DNA of 38,572 nt from Betaproteobacteria bacterium (GCA_016199485.1 JACQGO010000210.1:1-38572); one strand, 5' to 3'. Shown: positions 9,775 through 18,271, counted from the first letter of the stretch. Notes: a model not told the origin generated them from the sequence alone. Numbers and translations are program-made.

Positions 9775-11226
9775 TCAGCGGTCGCGCGCGTTTCTTCGGT
9801 TCTGCGCAAGAACGATCTTCTTGCCGCCGCGCGCGGTGGGCTTCATGATCACCTTGACGCGCTTCGCCCCGGTCTTCTGCACCACCAGCTTCTTGCCGCC
9901 GCGGTAGCCCGCCTTCCGCACCGCCCGGGCTTTGTTGCGCGCGGCGAGGGCGGGTTTCGCCTTCCGGACCCGCATCTTCGCAAGCGACGGCGCGGGAAGA
10001 TCGGGCAGGTGCGGCTCGGCGGTGCCGACAGCGGGCACGAGCAGCGGCATGCCCGGAGTGATCTTCCGCCGGCCGTTGATCCCGTTGATCTCCTTCAGCT
10101 TGGCGAGCGTTATGCCGTACTTCGCCGCGATCTTCTCCGGCCGATCCCCGCGCTTCACGGTGTACGCCTGCCAGGACACGAGCGGGCCGTCATGCTTCGC
10201 GAGGTTGTTGAGAAAGGTTCCGATCTTCTCCTTGGGCAGCACGATGGTTTCGCTGCCGTCGGCCTTGATGACGGGCTTGTTGTGCCCGGGATTGAGCGAC
10301 CGGAACTCGTCGATCGGCAGCTCGGCGAGCTTCGCGGCGAGCCGCACGTCGATGTGCCGGTCGGTGGTGATCACCGCGAAGTAAGGCTCGTTGGGTATGT
10401 CCGCGAGCGCGAGTCCGAAGCGTGCGGGATCGGCCACGATGTTCTTCACCGCCTGCAGCTTGGGCACGTAGGCGCGCGTCTCCGCGGGCATCGTGAGGCT
10501 CTCGTAGTCGGCGGCGAGCCCACGCGCCTGGTTCCTGGCGATCGCGCGGCTTACCGCGCCCTCGCCCCAGTTGTACGCTGCGAGCGCGAGGTCCCAGCTG
10601 CCGAACATTCCGTAGAGCTTCTCCAGATAATCGAGCGCGGCGTTGGTTGCCGCGAGGATGTCGCGCCGCCCGTCATGCCACCAGTTCTGGCGCAGCCCGT
10701 AGAGCTTGCCGGTCGAGGGGATGAACTGCCAGATGCCTGAAGCACGGGAGCGCGAGTAAGCCTGAGGATTGTAGGCGCTCTCGATCATCGGCAGCAGCGC
10801 GATCTCGGTTGGCATGCCGCGCCGCTGGACCTCCTCGACGATGTAATATAGATAACGGCTGCTGCGCTCGACCATGCGCGCGACGTAGTCGGGCCGGCTC
10901 GAATACCATTCCTCCCACTCGCGCACTAGCGGATTGCTCAATTCCGGCAGGCTGAAACCGGCGCGAACGCGTTCCCACAGGCTGACCGGACGGGCGAGCT
11001 CGCGCGCGACGCCGGCGGCACCCTCGCCCGCTGCGATCTCTTGCGGACGGGCGGCGAGGGCGGTCTCGGCCGGTTGGGGTGCCGCAAGCGACTCTGCAGC
11101 CGCTGCCTCGCGCTCTGTGGAAGCGTTGTCGCGTGCAGCGATCGTCGCGTCGCCCGCGGTCGGCAGCTGGGCGCACGCCGCGGTAAACATGATTGCCGCC
11201 AGCAAAACTGCTGTCTTGAAGCCCAT
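9775..11226 (-). CDS. mltD: Membrane-bound lytic murein transglycosylase D-like lipoprotein with LysM domain
   Basis: 483 residues. The N-terminus has a lipoprotein signal ending TAAC (Cys18). The SLT catalytic domain lies around residues 125-260, with catalytic Glu in LLPMIESAYNPQA and the family motifs GIWQFIPSTG and ALAAYNWGEGAV. A LysM peptidoglycan-binding repeat (YTVKRGDRPEKIAAKYGI, about 358-400) follows. The last 70 residues are rich in Lys and Arg, which may bind cell wall or nucleic acid. The enzyme cleaves the MurNAc-GlcNAc bond to give 1,6-anhydro ends. It lies downstream of gloB on the same strand with a gap of about 160 bp, a neighbourhood I recall from many proteobacteria (gloB next to mltD). 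Confidence 0.93.
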   Translation of the reverse strand: MGFKTAVLLAAIMFTAACAQLPTAGDATIAARDNASTEREAAAAESLAAPQPAETALAARPQEIAAGEGAAGVARELARPVSLWERVRAGFSLPELSNPLVREWEEWYSSRPDYVARMVERSSRYLYYIVEEVQRRGMPTEIALLPMIESAYNPQAYSRSRASGIWQFIPSTGKLYGLRQNWWHDGRRDILAATNAALDYLEKLYGMFGSWDLALAAYNWGEGAVSRAIARNQARGLAADYESLTMPAETRAYVPKLQAVKNIVADPARFGLALADIPNEPYFAVITTDRHIDVRLAAKLAELPIDEFRSLNPGHNKPVIKADGSETIVLPKEKIGTFLNNLAKHDGPLVSWQAYTVKRGDRPEKIAAKYGITLAKLKEINGINGRRKITPGMPLLVPAVGTAEPHLPDLPAPSLAKMRVRKAKPALAARNKARAVRKAGYRGGKKLVVQKTGAKRVKVIMKPTARGGKKIVLAQNRRNARDR

Positions 11227-11387
11227 GACGATGTCGTTATGCGTTTTTCATAGGGGCAAGTCGTGGCCATGGTAACCAAGCCCCTCGCCTCGCGTCAAGG
11301 GAAATCTGCTTAAGAATCAGCGGAATTTACCGTTTGCGCGGGATCGACGGCAGCCGCCGTCATAGGCGGGAATGATCATGGTTACCG

Positions 11388-12155
11388 TCAAGACCGGTTT
11401 TTCCATTCGCGGAGCGCGGCAAACACGTCGACGGGGTCCTCGAGATTCTTGCCCGCGTATCCGGATGCTGCGGCGACCACGACGGGCTCCAGGCAGCGCA
11501 GAAAGGGGTTGGTCGCCTTCTCCCGGGCGATGGTCGAGGGCACGGTCGGAAGGTCGCGGCTGCGCAGTTCCTGGGCCTCGTGCTCGAGCGCGAGCAGCGC
11601 CGGATTGCCGCCGTCAACGGCCTTGGCGAAGCGGATATTGGACAGAGTGTACTCGTGGCCGCAATACACACGCGTGTCTTCGGGCAAGGCCGCCAGCTTC
11701 GCGAGCGAGGTGACCATCTCGCGCGGCGTGCCCTCGAAAAGCCGCCCGCACCCGCATGCGAACAGCGTGTCGCCGCAGAACAGCACGCGCGGCGCGTAGA
11801 ACGCGATATGGGTGCGCGTGTGGCCGGGGATCTCGAGGACTTCGAATTCGAGCGTGAATTGCGGGAGGCGTAACCGGTCGCCGGCACGCAGCCGGTGTGT
11901 GACCTCGGCGATGCGCTCATCGTGCGGTCCGTAGACGGGAACGTCACGGCGCCGCAGCAGTTCGGCGTTGCCGCCGACGTGATCGGCGTGATGGTGGGTG
12001 TTGAGAATCGCGACGAGCCGCAGCCGCTCCTGCGCGAGATAATCGAGCACCGGCCGGGCGTCGCCGGGGTCGACCACCGCCGCGCACTTCCGGTTGCGGA
12101 TCGTCCAGATGTAATTGTCCTGAAAGGCGCGGACCGGGATAATTTCGAAACTCAT
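11388..12155 (-). CDS. gloB: Hydroxyacylglutathione hydrolase (glyoxalase II)
   Basis: 255 residues, the normal GloB length. It hydrolyses S-lactoylglutathione to lactate and glutathione, the second step of methylglyoxal detoxification. Metal ligands are visible in NTHHHADHVGGN (THxHxDH motif), GHTRTHIAFY, the bridging Asp region GDTLFACGCGRLFEG and YCGHEYTLSNIRFA. The C-terminal NPFLRC segment is typical of the glutathione-binding domain. The start MSFEIIPVRAFQDNYIW at 12155 fits the family, and the longer open frame upstream does not. It is divergent from the methyltransferase gene, with an AT-rich 77-bp spacer likely to carry both promoters. Confidence 0.95.
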   Translation of the reverse strand: MSFEIIPVRAFQDNYIWTIRNRKCAAVVDPGDARPVLDYLAQERLRLVAILNTHHHADHVGGNAELLRRRDVPVYGPHDERIAEVTHRLRAGDRLRLPQFTLEFEVLEIPGHTRTHIAFYAPRVLFCGDTLFACGCGRLFEGTPREMVTSLAKLAALPEDTRVYCGHEYTLSNIRFAKAVDGGNPALLALEHEAQELRSRDLPTVPSTIAREKATNPFLRCLEPVVVAAASGYAGKNLEDPVDVFAALREWKNRS

Positions 12156-12232
12156 GACCGTGACGCGGGTTGCGGCGAGGCGCCGGTGAAATTCGTTATC
12201 GCCGGGCAGTATATTTGTTTTAAACTGGCCGG

Positions 12233-12997
12233 ATGTCAAATGATGCGCTGCCCGCCACGCTGAACGGGTGGTTCGCCACGCCGCTCGGCCGCTACGTGCT
12301 CGAGCGCGAGCAGCGCTACTTTGACGACGCGGTGGCCGACGTCTTCGGTTACAACGCGCTCCAGCTCGGGCTCGCCGACATCGATTTCCTGCGGGCGAGC
12401 CGCATCCCGTGGCACTGCCGCGCCGGCTTCCAGGGCCCGGTCCAGTTGCAGGCGGATTTTCGCGACCTGCCGATTGCCAGCCAGAGCGTCGATCTCGTGC
12501 TCGTGCCGCACGTGCTGGAGTTCAGCCCCAATCCGCACCAGGTCCTGCGCGAGGTGGCGCGCGTGCTGCTGCCCGAGGCGCACGTGGTGGTGGCGTGCTT
12601 CAATCCGTGGAGCCTGTGGGGGATGAGGCGGGTGTTCAGCGCAATGGATCACCGCTATCCCTGGCGCGGGCGGTTCATCAGCCTGGTGCGGATCAAGGAC
12701 TGGCTCGCGCTGCTCGGTCTCGAGATCATCGCCGGCCAGATGAGCTGCTATGTGCCGCCTTGCGCGCAGCAAAAATGGCTTACCCGCTTTTCCTTCATGG
12801 AAGCGGCGGGGGATCGCTGGTGGCCGGTTGCGGGCGGAGTGTATTTTCTGCAGGCGGTTAAGCGCGTGCGGGGCCTGAGGCTGATCATGCCGAAATGGAG
12901 CGACCGCCTGGCGCCGAAGAAGACCCTCGCCCCGGTACCGAAGAGGGTGGGGAGCAATGGCGAGGCGACGGCGCGGGAGCCGATCGAGGTCCGATGA
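12233..12997 (+). CDS. Class I SAM-dependent methyltransferase (gloB-rnhA neighbourhood family)
   Basis: 254 residues. The N-terminal segment [34 protein letters not shown] leads into a Rossmann-type methyltransferase fold. The post-motif region [45 protein letters not shown] matches the Methyltransf_11 group. The canonical glycine-rich motif I is weak, as is common in this conserved family between gloB and rnhA. The substrate is not known to me. The gene overlaps rnhA by 4 bp (ATGA), so the two are translationally coupled. The basic, Pro-rich tail beyond about residue 220 looks disordered. Confidence 0.85.
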   Translation: MSNDALPATLNGWFATPLGRYVLEREQRYFDDAVADVFGYNALQLGLADIDFLRASRIPWHCRAGFQGPVQLQADFRDLPIASQSVDLVLVPHVLEFSPNPHQVLREVARVLLPEAHVVVACFNPWSLWGMRRVFSAMDHRYPWRGRFISLVRIKDWLALLGLEIIAGQMSCYVPPCAQQKWLTRFSFMEAAGDRWWPVAGGVYFLQAVKRVRGLRLIMPKWSDRLAPKKTLAPVPKRVGSNGEATAREPIEVR

Positions 12998-13434
12998 GCG
13001 AGTGGGTGGTGATCTATACCGACGGCGCGTGCAAGGGCAATCCGGGGGCGGGCGGCTGGGGCGCCGTGCTCGGGTACGGCGGCCGCACGCGCGAGCTCTA
13101 CGGCGGGGAGGCGCTTACCACCAACAACCGCATGGAGCTCACCGCGGTGATTCGGGCGCTGGAAACGTTGAGGCGGCGATGCCGGGTGAGGCTCCACACG
13201 GACTCGCAATACGTGCAGCGGGGAATCAGCGCCTGGATTCACGACTGGAAGAAACGCGGCTGGCGCACCGCCGGCAAGAAGCCGGTCAAGAACGAGGATC
13301 TGTGGCGCCGGCTCGACGAGCTGGCGCAAAAGCACGAGATCAAGTGGATCTGGGTGCGCGGCCATGCGGGACACGACGGTAACGAGCGCGCTGATGCGCT
13401 CGCCAACCGCGGTGTAGAATGCGCAAGATCGTGA
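12994..13434 (+). CDS. rnhA: Ribonuclease HI
   Basis: 146 residues. It removes the RNA strand of RNA-DNA hybrids. All four acidic catalytic residues are visible: Asp in [11 protein letters not shown], Glu in NNRMELTA, Asp in HTDSQYV and Asp in NERADALA. The catalytic-loop His is in GHAGHDGNE. The start at 12994 is chosen because [13 protein letters not shown] matches the family and overlaps the upstream stop. dnaQ follows on the same strand, as in many proteobacteria, but the two genes are separated by a repeat element. Confidence 0.97.
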   Translation: MSEWVVIYTDGACKGNPGAGGWGAVLGYGGRTRELYGGEALTTNNRMELTAVIRALETLRRRCRVRLHTDSQYVQRGISAWIHDWKKRGWRTAGKKPVKNEDLWRRLDELAQKHEIKWIWVRGHAGHDGNERADALANRGVECARS

Positions 13435-13580
13435 GCCACAGAGGACACAGAGACCGCAGAGGTTTCCCGGAAGCCTGGCGGGAACGAAGGACGCGCGAGC
13501 CTCGATGGCACTTGTGCTTGCTGGTTGTGACGCGCGCCGCTCGCGCGTTCTCTCGGTGCTCTCTGTGCGCTCTGTGGCGA
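13433..13580. repeat. Inverted-repeat intergenic element with CACAGAG arms between rnhA and dnaQ
   Basis: The left arm (about 13434-13463) contains GCCACAGAGGACACAGAG. The right arm (about 13549-13580) contains the reverse-complement pattern with CTCTGTG units ending CTCTGTGGCG. The arms enclose about 85 bp. Similar CACAGAG/CTCTGTG intergenic repeats recur in many proteobacterial genomes, so this is probably a dispersed non-coding repeat. The right arm ends a few bases before the dnaQ ribosome site. Confidence 0.7.
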
Positions 13581-13587
13581 GCGGGGG

Positions 13588-14298
13588 TTGTTGAAAGTGC
13601 GGCAGATCATACTTGACACCGAAACTACCGGGCTGGAGCCCGCGCTCGGGCACCGCATCATCGAAATCGCGGGGGTGGAGCTCGTCAACCGGCGGCTCAC
13701 CGGCAACAACTTTCACCGCTACGTGAATCCGGAGCGAGAGATCGAGGACGGTGCGCTGCAGGTCCATGGCATCACGGCGGAGTTCCTGCGCGACAAGCCG
13801 CGCTTCAAGGAGATCGTCCACGAGTTTCTCGACTACGTGAGCGGGGCCGAGCTCGTCATCCACAACGCGGCGTTCGACATCGAGTTCCTCAACTACGAGC
13901 TGGGCCTCATCGACATGAAGCCGATCACCGAGTATTCCACCGGCGCGATCGACACGCTGCGCATGGCCCGCGAGCTGCACCCGGGGAAGAAAAACAGTCT
14001 CGATGCGCTGTGCGAGCGCTACCAGATCGACAACTCGGCGCGCACGCTGCACGGCGCGCTGCTCGACGCGCAGCTGCTCGGCGAGGTCTATCTCGCGATG
14101 ACGCGCGGCCAGGACAGCCTGATCATCGACATCGGAGCGGCGCCCGCCGGCAGTGCCGCGTACGAGAGCGATGCGGGCGCGCTCGAGCTGATTGTCGTTC
14201 CTGCGAGCGCCGGGGAACTCGCCGCGCACGAGCAGCAGCTTGCTGATATCGACGGGGCGAGCGGCGGCACCTGCGTGTGGAAGGCGCTCCGCGCGTAG
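13588..14298 (+). CDS. dnaQ: DNA polymerase III epsilon subunit (3'-5' proofreading exonuclease)
   Basis: 236 residues, the usual DnaQ length. DEDDh exonuclease motifs are complete: ExoI ILDTETTG, ExoII VIHNAAFDIEFLNYEL, and ExoIII with catalytic His in TLHGALLDAQLLGEVYLAM. The C-terminal 60 residues, which bind the alpha subunit in the family, are present but divergent. No ATG fits the N-terminus. Adjacent TTG codons (13588 and 13591) or GTG 13597 must serve as start, close behind a GGGGG ribosome site. The upstream repeat element separates it from rnhA and may affect its expression. Confidence 0.95.
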   Translation: MLKVRQIILDTETTGLEPALGHRIIEIAGVELVNRRLTGNNFHRYVNPEREIEDGALQVHGITAEFLRDKPRFKEIVHEFLDYVSGAELVIHNAAFDIEFLNYELGLIDMKPITEYSTGAIDTLRMARELHPGKKNSLDALCERYQIDNSARTLHGALLDAQLLGEVYLAMTRGQDSLIIDIGAAPAGSAAYESDAGALELIVVPASAGELAAHEQQLADIDGASGGTCVWKALRA

Positions 14299-14623
14299 GT
14301 CTGCGCCGCCGTGGTTTTCCTTGACTCCCGCCGTCGCGGATCGCAGGCGGGGACCTCGGGCGCACTCGTGCGGCCCCGGCGGTTTTCCGTACCCGGCGAT
14401 GTCTGCCCGGATGAAGCCCGCGTTAATGTAGCCATAAGATTATTTTATAAATAAATTCTCATATCAGTGTTCACTAATGCGCTTATGATCGGTATCATTA
14501 GCCGCTTATTTTGTCATGGTTTTTGCGCCCGACGCGGCACGACGATGTCCGGCGCCCGCTCTTGGAGTGGGTGACGGACTTGGGTGAACCAGCGCGATGG
14601 GTGCTGCGAAGGAGGAACGATTT
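14299..14623. promoter_or_regulatory. Intergenic region with AT-rich imperfect palindrome upstream of the DsrE2-like gene
   Basis: I see no gene in these 325 bp. The first 130 bp are GC-rich with no signal. From about 14428 to 14515 the sequence turns sharply AT-rich. It contains an imperfect palindrome at 14483-14500 (TTATGAT-CGGT-ATCATTA, 6 of 7 arm bases paired) and direct repeats of CGCTTAT on either side. A promoter and an operator for the DsrE2-like gene are likely here. The regulator cannot be named with confidence. Confidence 0.4.
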
Positions 14624-15226
14624 ATGCCCGACACGATCGAGCTGTCGCGGCTCGACCAGTTGATCAGCGAGCGGCTCGACCAGTTGCTGCCGAAAAAACT
14701 GGGAGAGCTCGAGGCGCGCAGGACGCCTTCGATGATGATCATCGCGACGAAGGGAACGCTCGACTGGGCGTATCCGCCCTTCATCCTCGCCTCGACCGCC
14801 GCGGCGCTCGGCTGGAACGTGTCCGTGTTTTTCACGTTCTACGGTCTCGCCCTGCTCAGGAAAGATCTCGACATGCACGTGAGCCCGCTCGGCAATCCGG
14901 CGATGCCGATGAAGATGCCGGTAGGGCCCGCCTGGTTCAGAAAGATCAACTGGAACATTCCCAACGTCGTGCAGGCGGCGGTGCCCGGTTTCGAGTCGCT
15001 CGCCACCGCGCTCATGAAGAAGACGATCAGGAACGCGGGCGTGGCGCAAATCGAAGAGTTGCGCAGCCTGTGCATCGAGGCGGGCGTGAACTTGATCGCG
15101 TGCCAGATGACGGTGGATCTCTTCGGGCTCAAGCGCGAGGACTTTATCCCGGAAGTGAAGGATTACGTGGGCGCCGCGACCTTCCTGCCGATGGCGAAGG
15201 ACGCCGACGTGAGCCTGTTCATTTAG
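14624..15226 (+). CDS. DsrE/DsrF/DrsH-like family protein (DsrE2-like)
   Basis: 200 residues, the size of DsrE2-like proteins. The N-terminal 40 residues form a charged helix (LDQLISERLDQLLPKKLGELE). The DsrE/F fold follows: MMIIATKGTLDWAYPPFILASTAAALGWNVSVFFTFYGLALL, then LRSLCIEAGVNLIACQMTVDLFGLKREDFIPEV. Two cysteines (in LRSLC and IACQM) sit where the family places candidate persulfide-carrying residues. Members are linked to sulfur transfer or oxidation in cytoplasm or at the membrane. The start is fixed by a strong GGAGGA ribosome site 7 bp upstream. It appears to be a single-gene unit behind an AT-rich promoter region. Confidence 0.88.
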   Translation: MPDTIELSRLDQLISERLDQLLPKKLGELEARRTPSMMIIATKGTLDWAYPPFILASTAAALGWNVSVFFTFYGLALLRKDLDMHVSPLGNPAMPMKMPVGPAWFRKINWNIPNVVQAAVPGFESLATALMKKTIRNAGVAQIEELRSLCIEAGVNLIACQMTVDLFGLKREDFIPEVKDYVGAATFLPMAKDADVSLFI

Positions 15227-15241
15227 AAATTGCGGTCGCGG

Positions 15242-15255
15242 TTGACACAGATCAA
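15242..15255 (+). promoter_or_regulatory. FNR/ANR-type binding site
   Basis: TTGACACAGATCAA matches the FNR/ANR/DNR consensus TTGAT-N4-ATCAA with one mismatch. A plausible -10 (TATGAA, 15275-15280) lies about 27 bp from the site centre, so the box would sit near -39 to -41, as in class II activation. The target would be the small cold-shock-domain gene. Confidence 0.55.
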
Positions 15256-15346
15256 CACCGTGCGGTGCCGTCGGTATGAACATTACGGCAGGTTGCCGCC
15301 GCGAGCGGGGCGTGCGGCGCTCTTTTCATTGCGCCGGTCGCCGCCC

Positions 15347-15547
15347 GTGCGGAGGATCGCCCGCTGCGGGCATTCTTTCATCGAGATGCCGGACGGCGGA
15401 GAGCTCTATTTTCACCGCGACAACGCGATGAGCCCGGGCTTCGACCGGCTCGAAGTGGGAATGGACGTGCAGTTTCTGCAGCAGACGGGGGACGAAGGAC
15501 CCCAGGCGAAGCGCGTCAGCGCCGGCAAGCATCAGTTCGGGGGATAG
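15347..15547 (+). CDS. Small cold-shock-domain-like protein
   Basis: About 66 residues from GTG 15347. The same frame stays open back to 15230, and TTG 15329 is another possible start. The stretch SFIEMPDGGELYFHRDNA followed by FDRLEVGMDVQFLQQTGDEGPQAKRV matches the second half of cold-shock/OB domains, especially those fused to RaiA/HPF-like ribosome hibernation factors in proteobacteria. The RNP1-like part reads GHSFIE instead of KGFGFI. No RaiA/HPF part is visible upstream, so this is either a free-standing domain or the remnant of such a fusion. The FNR-type box upstream suggests induction at low oxygen. Confidence 0.55.
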   Translation: MRRIARCGHSFIEMPDGGELYFHRDNAMSPGFDRLEVGMDVQFLQQTGDEGPQAKRVSAGKHQFGG

Positions 15548-15614
15548 GCGCGGGGGGTCCGTAAGGGGACACGGGGTGGCTCGCGCCCCGCGGGATGCCG
15601 GTTTCTGCGGTATG

Positions 15615-16049
15615 CTATTTTACGGCGCGGCGCGCACGTTCTCTCCGCAGCGCGAGCCCGTGCCACACCAGCGCTGCTTCGAAATCGGCAAGATCCCTTG
15701 CCGGCATTCCCGACCGCCGCCACCGTCCTTGCAGCAAGTCGAGCGCGTCCTGCCGGTCCGCGAGGCGCGGTGGAATGAGCCCGAGATCGCGGGCGGCGTC
15801 GAGCGCCAGCGCGGAGGGCAGCGGTCGCGCCTTGGGCCAGATCCCGCGCAGCTCGCGCAGGAAAATGCCGGCGGTCACCTCGCCGATGCCCTTGCCGATC
15901 CCGCGGAGCTGCTGTTCGAGGTCGCGCGCACCGTGGGCCGCGTCGTGCAGCGCATTCAGATTCCCGCCGAACCTCCCGAGCAGCGCCGCCTGCTCGTTTA
16001 CGACAACGCTCCGGACCGGAGTTCCCGGCGCGAATACGCTCGCCCGCAC
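15615..16049 (-). pseudogene. HhH-GPD (endonuclease III-like) DNA glycosylase, N-terminally truncated
   Basis: 144 codons. The helix-hairpin-helix region LRGIGKGIGEVTAGIFLRELRGIWPKA resembles the C-terminal half of uncharacterised endonuclease III-superfamily proteins, preceded by the family-like GGNLNALHDAA. The N-terminal half of the fold, roughly 80-90 residues, is absent. Upstream, the BCAM0308-family gene ends only 6 bp away and the only start is GTG at 16049. The fragment could be expressed as a downstream gene of that unit, but is more likely the remainder of a deletion. Function is doubtful. Confidence 0.55.
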
Positions 16050-16055
16050 CGCCCG

Positions 16056-16556
16056 CTAGCGGCTCCAGCGCACGCGCAGCAGGGTCTGTTCCTGATTGTA
16101 ATGAAACTCCAGTTTGCCGCGGTACGCGTGCTGCAGCGCCTCGCCGATGCCGCGCGCGAGATGGATGTCGGTGGTCGTCACCAGGATGCCTCCGTCCTCG
16201 GCGGAGATGCCCATGATCCGCTGCAGCGGGTGCTCGCGTTTTTCCTTTGCCTCGACGTTGCGTATGAGGTGCAGCAGCTCGTCGTGATGCGCCGCGACGA
16301 ACTTCCCGTCGGCGGACACGAACCCGGCGGGAAACTTGTCGTGAATGCGGTGACACGCCGGGCACGTCTCGCGCTGGGCGCGTGACGGCTCCGGCAACCA
16401 CTGCCAGCGACCGCCCTCGAACACCGCGCCGCAGCGCGGGCACACCGTGGGCTCCACCGGCTTGCGGCGCCACTTGTAGCTGTCATGCACATGTTCTTGA
16501 ATGAGCTTGTCGCGCCGCACGCGCCTCAATCCCGGCGCCGTAGGTCTCGCTTTCAT
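16056..16556 (-). CDS. BCAM0308 family protein (zinc-ribbon, function unknown)
   Basis: 166 residues. A basic N-terminus (RRVRRDKLIQEHVHDSYKWRRKP) precedes a treble-clef or zinc-ribbon made from CPRCGAVFEGGRWQW and CPACHRIHDKFPAGFV. The C-terminal part (HHDELLHLIRNVEAKEKREHPLQRIMGI, ILVTTTDIHLARGIGEALQHAYRG) is alpha/beta. This pattern is the BCAM0308 family, widespread in proteobacteria and without proven function. The zinc-ribbon and basic arm suggest nucleic-acid or ribosome contact. The truncated HhH-GPD fragment lies directly downstream. Confidence 0.85.
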   Translation of the reverse strand: MKARPTAPGLRRVRRDKLIQEHVHDSYKWRRKPVEPTVCPRCGAVFEGGRWQWLPEPSRAQRETCPACHRIHDKFPAGFVSADGKFVAAHHDELLHLIRNVEAKEKREHPLQRIMGISAEDGGILVTTTDIHLARGIGEALQHAYRGKLEFHYNQEQTLLRVRWSR

Positions 16557-16717
16557 CGCGTTCCTCGCAATCGCGGTTCAAAATGGCGGCCCGGCGCCCC
16601 GCTGGCGCACGGTCGTGGAGAAGCCAAGCACAAACCGAGCGGCGCGGGTTGATCCAAGTCGATCCCCCGTGCAGCGGGCATACGGAACGTGAATTGCCCT
16701 TCAGGGGGTAGGATGGC

Positions 16718-17962
16718 TCAGGCGCCCGCTTGCAAGCCCGCCGCATCGGCCGCCGCCAGACGCGCGCCGCGCAAGGTGCGGGGCGGCACCAGTACCGTGC
16801 CCGACGGGGTCACGACATAGCGTTCGCGGTCGGCACACGGGTCGTAGCCGATGCACACGCCGGCGGCGATGGTGTTGCCCCCGCCCACGACAACGCGCCG
16901 CAGGCGCGCGCCGCGTTGCACCGTGACGCCGTCCATGAGAATGCAGTTTTCGATCCTTGCCCCGGGCTCGAGATGCACCTCGCGCTGCAGCACCGAGTTG
17001 CGCACCGAGGCGCGGTCGGCGACGGATCCCGGCCCGAGTATGCTGTTGCGGGTGTGCGCGCTCCGTCGCGGCGCCGCGCCGGGCCCTCCGTTTCCGAAAA
17101 AAATCGGCCACTCGCGGTTGTTCAACTGGAAGCGGGGCGTGGCGCCGAGCACGTCGCGGTGCGCTGCCACGTACGACTCGACGCTGCCGACGTCGCGCCA
17201 GTAGGCGCGCTCCTCGTAGGGCTTGGTCCCGGGCACGAGATTCTCTCCCAGGTCGTAGGCATACACGCGGTGCGCGTGGATGATGCGCGGCAGCACGTGC
17301 TGCCCGAAGTCGTGTTCGCCGCGCTCCGCGGCCTCCCCGAGCACTTGCCTCAGCGCGGCGGGATCGAAGAGGTAGTTGCCCATCGAGGCATACGTCAGGC
17401 GGGCATTGCCGGGCATCGGCGTCGGCTCGCGCGGCTTTTCCTGAAAGGCGCGGATGCGCTGCTCGTGGTCGGCGCAGATGATGCCGAAAGCCGATGCCCG
17501 CTCAACCGGCACCGGCACCGCGGCGACGCTGGCTTCGGCATCGCGCTCCAGGTGAAAGCGCACCATTTGCCGCACGTCCATGCGGTAGACGTGATCCGCC
17601 GCAAACACGGCCACCACGTCCGGCTTGTGCTTCTCGACGAGGTGCAGGCTGCGGTAGACGGCGTGCGCGGTTCCCGCGAAAGGCTCGGCCTGTGGCAGGA
17701 CCGGCGTCACGAATTCATCGGGATCGTTGCCCGTGCACGCCCAGTACTCGGCGACATGATCGAGCAGGCACTGGGGGCGGTACTGCACCAGCACGTAGAC
17801 CGCGCGGATCGAGGAGTTGTAGAGGTTGCTCAGCACGAAATCGATGATGCGCAGCCCCCCGGCAAACGGCAGCGCCGGTTTCGGCAGGGTCTCGGTGAAC
17901 GGGCGCAGCCGGCTGCCTTCGCCGCCCGCCATCACAAAAGCAAGGACTTTCGGTGCTTTCAT
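16718..17962 (-). CDS. glgC: Glucose-1-phosphate adenylyltransferase (ADP-glucose pyrophosphorylase)
   Basis: 414 residues. It makes ADP-glucose from glucose-1-phosphate and ATP, the committed step of bacterial glycogen synthesis. The nucleotidyltransferase domain starts VLAFVMAGGEGSRLRPFTETLPKPALPF (normally GGxGTRLxPLT). Substrate-site segments FAADHVYRMD, FQEKPREP, ASMGNYLFD and YWRDVGSVESY are present. A left-handed beta-helix C-terminal domain follows from about residue 290 (NSILGPGSVADRASVRNSVLQREVHLEPGARIENCILMDGV). No other glg genes are in the window. The upstream region shares a 309-bp spacer with the divergent small gene at 18272. Confidence 0.94.
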   Translation of the reverse strand: MKAPKVLAFVMAGGEGSRLRPFTETLPKPALPFAGGLRIIDFVLSNLYNSSIRAVYVLVQYRPQCLLDHVAEYWACTGNDPDEFVTPVLPQAEPFAGTAHAVYRSLHLVEKHKPDVVAVFAADHVYRMDVRQMVRFHLERDAEASVAAVPVPVERASAFGIICADHEQRIRAFQEKPREPTPMPGNARLTYASMGNYLFDPAALRQVLGEAAERGEHDFGQHVLPRIIHAHRVYAYDLGENLVPGTKPYEERAYWRDVGSVESYVAAHRDVLGATPRFQLNNREWPIFFGNGGPGAAPRRSAHTRNSILGPGSVADRASVRNSVLQREVHLEPGARIENCILMDGVTVQRGARLRRVVVGGGNTIAAGVCIGYDPCADRERYVVTPSGTVLVPPRTLRGARLAAADAAGLQAGA

Positions 17963-18161
17963 CGGAAGTCTCCCCTCTTGGACGCGCGCCCCACCGGCGG
18001 CGCATGAGATATATAGACCAAACGGATCACGTGATGGTTCATCTGGAAGAGTCCGAATAGATCGTGCGGCCGTGCAATCCGGATGACCCGCGACTTGAAG
18101 CGCGAGTCGATTGCCTCGCCATGCCGCTGTATTACGTTAACCGCGGGCGGAGCATATGGGG

Positions 18162-18216
18162 TTGATCTAGATCAGCATTCTCTCGGATGCGGTGTCTATA
18201 ATTGCCGCGATATAAT
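18162..18216 (+). promoter_or_regulatory. Class II FNR/ANR-type promoter upstream of the small acidic protein
   Basis: TTGATCTAGATCAG (18162-18175) matches TTGAT-N4-ATCAA with one mismatch. A perfect -10 TATAAT lies at 18197-18202, which puts the box centre near -40 from the expected start, the class II activation position. A second TATAAT lies at 18211-18216. The box is in the 17963-18271 spacer between glgC and the small gene. The rest of that spacer shows no gene. Confidence 0.65.
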
Positions 18217-18271
18217 GCGGGACCGCATTTCCGCATGGCTGCGGTCCATTCCGTGATCCGCGAGGGCGAGC

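Noticed and set aside
10009-10740. 243-codon frame on the plus strand inside mltD
   Set aside because: It lies wholly within the SLT/LysM coding region and shows no protein-like features.
15532-16473. 313-codon minus-strand frame across the HhH and BCAM0308 genes
   Set aside because: It is a third-frame shadow rich in Arg/Ala. The two other minus frames carry recognisable motifs.
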